Assembly (NCBI GenBank): GCA_903901425.1
Contig: CAIURC010000208.1
Location: forward strand, 1 to 64,000
DNA from: an uncultured Spartobacteria bacterium
GTDB taxonomy: Bacteria; Verrucomicrobiota; Verrucomicrobiia; Chthoniobacterales; Chthoniobacteraceae
Reading direction: 5' to 3'
Length of the DNA: 64,000 nucleotides
This document shows positions 58,321-64,000 of this stretch, in pieces. Both the position numbers and the translations under genes were made by a program. Below the pieces are notes generated by a model that worked only from the letters and a program-made list of their open reading frames with translations, searched no databases and was not told the origin of the DNA. Within the stretch, counting starts at the first letter, position 1. Each line of letters starts with the position of its first letter.

Positions 58321-58336
58321 TGGCACGAGCCATGCT
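58321..58336 (+). promoter_or_regulatory. Candidate sigma-54 promoter TGGCACG-AGCC-ATGCT
   Basis: Perfect -24 (TGGCACG), correct spacing, one mismatch in the -12 (ATGC instead of TTGC); about 30 bp upstream of the ATG at 58368. Confidence 0.4.
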
Positions 58337-58367
58337 TTAAATCCGAACAACTCTGATTCCCGCGGCC

Positions 58368-61300
58368 ATGAAAATCTCCCTCTCGCCTCTCCAACGCGTC
58401 ATCGCCGGTTCGGCCGCCCTCGGGCTGATCACTGCCGCGGCCCTCTGGCTCCAATCCTCGCCGGTTCCGGTCCCCGCCATTCCCGAAGACCCCACCCTCC
58501 GGTCCGCCGCGAACTCTGAAACCCCGACCATTTCAAGCCCAACAGCCGATCAGTCCCCGGGTGCGACTCCGAGCGGGGCTCCGGTTTCAAGACGGGTTTT
58601 TACCGCGATTGGTAAACCAAGCGGATCCCCGTTGCCCGCGCTGCCACCTGCTGTCCGGGACGGGCACGAGAAGGGGCGGATCCTTCCGCTGGAGAAGATT
58701 TCTCCGGAATCGCTTGGGGAGCTTGTCGCGGGCGATTCGCTGGCGCTTCCGACTCCCGAGGGGGATATCCGCGGGGTGGTCAATCTGGTTGTCCGGGACG
58801 AAAACGGCTGGGTGCGCGTGGGCGGAGATCTCCCGGACCGCGCGGGGACGTTCATGCTGGCGAGCAGCCCGGAATCGGCCGGCGGCAACCTGCTTTTGCC
58901 GAAGGACAGGCGGGCATACGAACTGTTGATGGACGCAGACCAGGGACTGCTCCTGGTAGAGCGACGGCTCTCGGACCTCCGCTGTTTTTCGATCCAGCCC
59001 CGGACGGAAGCCGCCGGCCCGGTTCTTCTGAATGCCTCAAAGGTGGCTCCGGTGGCCGGTGCGGCCCAGGCGCCCCCCCTGCTTTCCAGCCGGCCCAACG
59101 CACCGACCGTGGTCTATCTGGATTTCGACGGTGAAACGATCACTGACCCGAGCTGGAACGGGGGCCGCAGCATTGTGGCACCGGCCATGGCACTCACTGC
59201 GGCGCAGATGACGGAGATCTTCAACCGGGTGAAGGAGGATTACGCGCCGTTCAATGTGGACATCACCACGAATCTGGCTCGGTACAATGCGGTGCCGGCC
59301 AACCGCCGGACCCGCTGCATTGTAACTTCGAATGACGCGGCGGCACCTGGCGCGGGTGGTGTGGCATATGTGGATGCATTTTCGCAGGCGGGCAGCGTTT
59401 TCAGCTCCACGATTCCATGCTGGGTGTTCAACTCGGGAGTGGTGGGGATTGCCGAAGCCATTTCCCATGAAGTCGGCCACACGCTCGGCTTGGATCATGA
59501 TGGCCGCTCCAACCCGCGCGAGGAATACTATGCGGGCGCAGGTGCAGGCGCGACCGGCTGGGCGCCCATCATGGGGGTGGGGTACGACCGTCAACTCGTC
59601 CAATGGAGCAAGGGCGAGTACGCCAACGCGAGTAACCGGCAGGACGATCTGGCCATCATCACCAAGGCCGCCAATGGGGTCAGTTATCTGGCCGACGAGG
59701 CCGGCAACACCACGGCCGCGGCGGCGCCTCTGGCCCTCTCCAACAATACCATCAACCAGAGCGGTCTGATTACCGCGTCCACCGACTCCGATGTGTTCCG
59801 GTTTGAGGCCACGGGCGGCGCGCTCTCGGCTACGGCCAACCCGGCCACGACCTCCCCCAACCTCGACATCAAACTCGAACTGCTCAACTCCGCCGGGGTC
59901 GTCCAGGCCACCGGCAACCCGGTGGATGCGCTTCCCGCCTCGATCTCCTCCAACCTCGCCGCCGGCACCTATTACCTCCGCGTGTCGGGCACTGGAAAGG
60001 GCAACGTTCTCACCGACGGCTACTCCAGCTATGGATCCATCGGCGCCTACACCCTCACCGGATCGGTTAACGGAATTGCGCCCCCGCAACTACCGAGCAT
60101 CACCAGCGCAGGCAGTGCCTCTGGCCAGGTCGGCTCCCCGTTCTCCTACCAGATCATCGCCACCAACTCGCCCACCGGATACAGCCTCACGGGCACTCTT
60201 CCCGCCGGACTCGCCCTCAACTCGGCCACCGGCCTGATCTCGGGCACCCCCACCATTGCAGGCAACAGTGCGGTGACCCTCCGGGCTACCAACGCCCAAG
60301 GCACAGGTACCCTGGCCTTGAACATCGCCATTTCCGCGGCGCCCGTCCCGCTCTCCACCGCGATCGACCTCTCTACTGGCACGGTTTCCTCCACCGGCAC
60401 CCTCCCTTGGGTAACCCAGAACAGTGTCACCTTTGATTCGGTGGATGCAGCCGCCAGCGGGAAAATCACGCACAACCAGAAAAGCATCCTGGTGGTGGAC
60501 ATCAACGGCCCAGGCGTCCTTGACTTCCGGTGGCGTGTGGATTCCGAGGCCAATTACGACAAGCTCTCCCTCGTCCTCGATGGCGCAGTCAAAGAGTTCA
60601 TCAGTGGCAACACGGCATGGGCCCTCCGCAGCCTTCCCATCCCAGCCGGCCCCCACAAAGTCGAATGGCGCTATGAAAAGGACGTCTCCGTTTCCTCCGG
60701 TGCCGACACCGGCTGGGTCGACACCGTGGCGCTCCGCCCCGTGGATGCGCTCCGACTCTCCGGCCCCCTCGGGTTTGGCAAGGTTGCCGTCGGCGCCACC
60801 GCACAGCAGCAACTGACGATCTTCAACGACGGCACCAGCCCCATCGACGTTTCGGGCATCTCCTATCCACAGGGGTTCAGCGGACCGTTCACCGGCCAGA
60901 TCGCCTCGGGCTCCTCCAGAACGGTGCAAGTTACGTTTGCCCCAACCGCTGCTCAGCTCTATTCCGGCAACCTCACCGTCAACTCCAACGCCACCTCCGG
61001 CACCAAAACCCTGGCGGTCTCAGGGGAAGGCACTCCCTCGGCAACCCCGCTTTCCAACAACGTCCCGATTGCCAACCTCTCCGGAACTGCCGGTAGCCAG
61101 GCGGTCTACAGGATCACTGTCCCGGCAGGAACCACCAAGCTGGAGGTGTCCACCACCGGCCCGAACGGCGATGCCGACCTCTACCTCAAACGCGGCGCTG
61201 CACCGACTCTGGCCGTGTCTGACTTTAAAGCGGACGGCAACACCAGCAACGAACTGCTGACGGTCAACAACCCGGCAGCTGCGGACTGGTTTGTGCTCGT

Positions 61301-62627
61301 CCACGCCTACTCCGCCTATTCCGGGCTGACCCTCAAAGCGGTCTGTTCAGCATCGTTCCAAATCAACCTCGCCGCCAACGGACAGGGCAGCGTCTCTGGG
61401 GCAGGCGCATACGCCTCCGGCACCAACCTCACAGTCAACGCGACTCCCACGGCTGGAAACCGGTTCGTGAACTGGACCGAAAACGGAGCCGTGGCCAGCG
61501 CGTCGGCCGCCTACACCTTCACCGTAAATGCCGCCCGGTCTCTGGTGGCCAACTTCGCCCCGCTCAACGACGGATCCACCCTCGCGAATGGCGCCCCGGT
61601 CAACAACCTCCAGGCGACAGGCGGATCGATGGCGGTCTATAAGGTCACCGTTCCCGCCAACACGCGGTCCCTGACCATCACCACCTCGGGCGGTTCCGGC
61701 GATGTCGACCTGTACCTCAAACGCGGCTCCGCCCCAACCACGAGCAACTTTTACATCAGTTCTGCCGGGCCTACGACCAACGAATCCTTGGTGGTGATCT
61801 CACCTGCTGCTGGAGACTGGTACGTCCTGCTCCATGCCTATGCCCCCTACTCCGGTGTCTCGCTTCTGGCCAGAACCGCTCTCGCCGCAGGATTCACCCG
61901 CGCCGCAGACCGCGCCGCGAACCCCGCATTCCTAGACCGCGCAGGCGCTTACCAAGGGCTGGTGGGTTCCGAACTGACCGCCCCTGTGCTGGGGACTGCT
62001 TCGGTCGCCGTCTCCAAACGCGGCACGTTCACCATGGAAACCCGGCTCCCTTCCGGGGAACTGAGGTTCCGCGGAACGCTCGATGATTCGGGTTCATGGT
62101 CCGGTTCCATCACCAAAGGCCGAGTTCAGGCCAGCCTCCTGCTCAACTTGGATCTGACTGGAACCAGCGGTGTCACGGGCACCCTCTCTCTGAACGGACA
62201 AAACCTGCCCGTGGCGGCCCAAGCCCGCGCCAAGGACACCACCGCCATCGCCGGCCTCTACGAAGTGGCGCTGCCTGCCGATCCCGAACAGGACCCCGCC
62301 CTTTACCCTCAGACCACTGGAACCGCCCTCTGCCTGGTTCTCCCGAACGGACGCCTCCTCCTCAAGGGAATGCTCGGGGATGGCACTCTGGTCCAAACCA
62401 ACTCCACCGTGAGCGCCTCAGGCGAGAGCCCCCTGTTCGCCAAACTCTACCGCAACAGAGGCTTCCTCGGTGGGTGGGCCCGGTTCTCCACGGAACAAAA
62501 TTCCGTCGCCGGTTCCCTGCTCTGGATGAAACCCGCCAACTCCCGCGACGTGCTCTACCCCGCAGGATTCACCGGAGTCATCCCAATGACCGGGAACGTC
62601 CTCCCGTCCGCCCTCCGCCCGGAGTAA
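58368..62627 (+). CDS. 1419-aa secreted metzincin-like protease with PPC, Ig-like and other beta domains
   Basis: AISHEVGHTLGLDHDG zinc site (HExxHxxGxxHD) and APIMGVGY Met-turn; three PPC-like units (for example DADLYLKRGAAPT...WFVLVHAYSAYSG); He_PIG-like PTGYSLTGTLPAGLALNSATGLISGTPT. Confidence 0.88.
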   Translation: MKISLSPLQRVIAGSAALGLITAAALWLQSSPVPVPAIPEDPTLRSAANSETPTISSPTADQSPGATPSGAPVSRRVFTAIGKPSGSPLPALPPAVRDGHEKGRILPLEKISPESLGELVAGDSLALPTPEGDIRGVVNLVVRDENGWVRVGGDLPDRAGTFMLASSPESAGGNLLLPKDRRAYELLMDADQGLLLVERRLSDLRCFSIQPRTEAAGPVLLNASKVAPVAGAAQAPPLLSSRPNAPTVVYLDFDGETITDPSWNGGRSIVAPAMALTAAQMTEIFNRVKEDYAPFNVDITTNLARYNAVPANRRTRCIVTSNDAAAPGAGGVAYVDAFSQAGSVFSSTIPCWVFNSGVVGIAEAISHEVGHTLGLDHDGRSNPREEYYAGAGAGATGWAPIMGVGYDRQLVQWSKGEYANASNRQDDLAIITKAANGVSYLADEAGNTTAAAAPLALSNNTINQSGLITASTDSDVFRFEATGGALSATANPATTSPNLDIKLELLNSAGVVQATGNPVDALPASISSNLAAGTYYLRVSGTGKGNVLTDGYSSYGSIGAYTLTGSVNGIAPPQLPSITSAGSASGQVGSPFSYQIIATNSPTGYSLTGTLPAGLALNSATGLISGTPTIAGNSAVTLRATNAQGTGTLALNIAISAAPVPLSTAIDLSTGTVSSTGTLPWVTQNSVTFDSVDAAASGKITHNQKSILVVDINGPGVLDFRWRVDSEANYDKLSLVLDGAVKEFISGNTAWALRSLPIPAGPHKVEWRYEKDVSVSSGADTGWVDTVALRPVDALRLSGPLGFGKVAVGATAQQQLTIFNDGTSPIDVSGISYPQGFSGPFTGQIASGSSRTVQVTFAPTAAQLYSGNLTVNSNATSGTKTLAVSGEGTPSATPLSNNVPIANLSGTAGSQAVYRITVPAGTTKLEVSTTGPNGDADLYLKRGAAPTLAVSDFKADGNTSNELLTVNNPAAADWFVLVHAYSAYSGLTLKAVCSASFQINLAANGQGSVSGAGAYASGTNLTVNATPTAGNRFVNWTENGAVASASAAYTFTVNAARSLVANFAPLNDGSTLANGAPVNNLQATGGSMAVYKVTVPANTRSLTITTSGGSGDVDLYLKRGSAPTTSNFYISSAGPTTNESLVVISPAAGDWYVLLHAYAPYSGVSLLARTALAAGFTRAADRAANPAFLDRAGAYQGLVGSELTAPVLGTASVAVSKRGTFTMETRLPSGELRFRGTLDDSGSWSGSITKGRVQASLLLNLDLTGTSGVTGTLSLNGQNLPVAAQARAKDTTAIAGLYEVALPADPEQDPALYPQTTGTALCLVLPNGRLLLKGMLGDGTLVQTNSTVSASGESPLFAKLYRNRGFLGGWARFSTEQNSVAGSLLWMKPANSRDVLYPAGFTGVIPMTGNVLPSALRPE

Positions 62628-62694
62628 CCTGGAGCCCGGCTCAGGAATCCGCCCATCCGCAACTTCCAGCCCGGTCCGGGGTTGATGCGGGAGT

Positions 62695-64000
62695 ATGCAT
62701 TCTTCCCAGACCCTTGGAGCCCTGTTGCTGCTCTCGACCACCCTCAGAGCCGCAGAACTCACTCTCGGCACCCCATTCGCGGACCACATGGTGCTCCAGC
62801 GGGGAAAAACGGTCCCGGTCTGGGGCTGGGCGAATCCAGGGGAAAAAATCTCAGTGGAGTTTGCCGGATCCACCCAGTCCGGCACCGCGGCTCCGGACGG
62901 TTCCTGGCGGGTTGCGCTGCCGCCCATGGAACCCTCTGCTGAACCCCGCATCCTCTCGGTCAAGTCTGCCGACTCCCAAGAGCGCGCCTTGAAAGTCCAA
63001 GACGTTCTGGTCGGCGAAGTCTGGCTCGGATCCGGCCAGTCCAACATGGCCATGACCGTCCACGGCGCCCTCAATCCGGACCAGGAAGCTGCCAACTCCA
63101 ACCTGCCCCTGATCCGCGTCTTCACAGAAAACTCCAAGGCCATCGCCAGCCCTCAGAAAACCGGTTCCGGCGCCTGGGTGGTCTGTTCCCCGGAAACCGC
63201 TCCCCGCTTTTCCGCGACCCTCTACTTCTTTGGCCGGGAAATCCACCGACAACTCCAAATCCCGGTGGGCCTCATCAACTCCTCTGTGGGCGGCACCCCG
63301 ATTGAGTCTTGGATTCCTCGGGAAGCGCAGCTTCAGCACCCCTCTCTGGCGGAAAGCTCGAAGGCGACCACCGCCGAATTCCAAGGGTACGACTTCAAGA
63401 AAGCCGGGGAATCCTACCAAAAAATGCTCGCTGCATGGGAGGACCGCGTGAAATCCGCCAAGGCTGCGGGAAAACCGGCTCCGCAGAAACCGAAGGATCC
63501 AGCCGACCAACACCGGCGCCGGGGCGACTTGGGCTGGCTGTTCAATGGCAAAATCAATCCGCTGGTACCCTACGCACTCCGCGGCATGCTCTGGTACCAG
63601 GGCGAAGCCAACGCCCATCCCGGCAAGGGCGCACTCTACGCACACCAACTCCCTTTGCTGGTCACTGAATGGCGCAAGCTCTGGAACGAGGAACTCCCCT
63701 TTGCCTGGGTCCAACTGCCCAACTTTGACCGGGGCGAAGATTGGTGCCTGGTCCGGGAAGCCGCCCTCAAATCGCTCAGCCTGCCCAAAACCGGGATGGC
63801 CATCACCATCGACATCGGCAACCCCAAAAACATCCATCCCGAAAACAAACAAGAGGTCGGACGCCGCCTCTCCCTCTGGGCTCTCGCCGATGTCTATGGA
63901 CAGAAACTCGACTCCAGTTCCGGCCCGGTGCCCGTGCGGCATTCTGTTCAGGGCAGCGAGTTCCATGTCTCTTTTTCTCACGCCGATCAGGGTCTAAAAT
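62695..64000 (+). CDS. Sialate O-acetylesterase-like protein (truncated by window end)
   Basis: TLGTPFADHMVLQRGKTVPVWGWANPGE, VGEVWLGSGQSNMAMTV, VGLINSSVGGTPIESWIP, YALRGMLWYQGEANA, ITIDIGNPKNIHPENKQEVGRRLSLWAL. No stop before 64000. Confidence 0.88.
   Translation, partial: MHSSQTLGALLLLSTTLRAAELTLGTPFADHMVLQRGKTVPVWGWANPGEKISVEFAGSTQSGTAAPDGSWRVALPPMEPSAEPRILSVKSADSQERALKVQDVLVGEVWLGSGQSNMAMTVHGALNPDQEAANSNLPLIRVFTENSKAIASPQKTGSGAWVVCSPETAPRFSATLYFFGREIHRQLQIPVGLINSSVGGTPIESWIPREAQLQHPSLAESSKATTAEFQGYDFKKAGESYQKMLAAWEDRVKSAKAAGKPAPQKPKDPADQHRRRGDLGWLFNGKINPLVPYALRGMLWYQGEANAHPGKGALYAHQLPLLVTEWRKLWNEELPFAWVQLPNFDRGEDWCLVREAALKSLSLPKTGMAITIDIGNPKNIHPENKQEVGRRLSLWALADVYGQKLDSSSGPVPVRHSVQGSEFHVSFSHADQGLK

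Overview
The window is GC-rich and looks like Verrucomicrobiota/PVC chromosome. The lineage is inferred from DUF1501 plus DUF1549/DUF1553 (CAQCH) proteins, two PVC-type CxxCH/HEAT proteins, PQQ-like propellers, autotransporter-type beta-strand repeats and a PEP-CTERM tail. I support about 31 protein-coding genes plus one micro-ORF. I saw no rRNA, tRNA, CRISPR array or transposase. Left part (1-22.4 kb): two response regulators and a histidine kinase, a DUF1501/DUF1549 pair, an esterase, a class-I glutamine amidotransferase, a LysM protein, a UvrD/PcrA helicase, TPR proteins, an O-methyltransferase-like protein, a Dabb protein, a 1112-aa HEAT/cytochrome protein, a single ORF joining RfaE2-like and PurN domains, and an ACT protein. 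Centre (22.4-47.9 kb): a minus-strand run of VTC-type polyphosphate polymerase, DUF4956 membrane protein, HlyD-like protein, an orphan 55-aa PEP-CTERM micro-ORF and a 4642-aa beta-strand-repeat PEP-CTERM protein. It is divergent from a 2739-aa CotH-kinase mosaic exoprotein. This is my main candidate for an undescribed surface-modification system. Right part (47.9-64 kb): a cytochrome/HEAT, sugar-binding-like and PQQ-like operon, DUF2237, a HAMP adenylate/guanylate cyclase, a Spy-like protein, a PQQ-like protein, a 1419-aa metzincin/PPC exoprotein and a truncated sialate O-acetylesterase. All family names come from reading motifs by eye; no database search was run.
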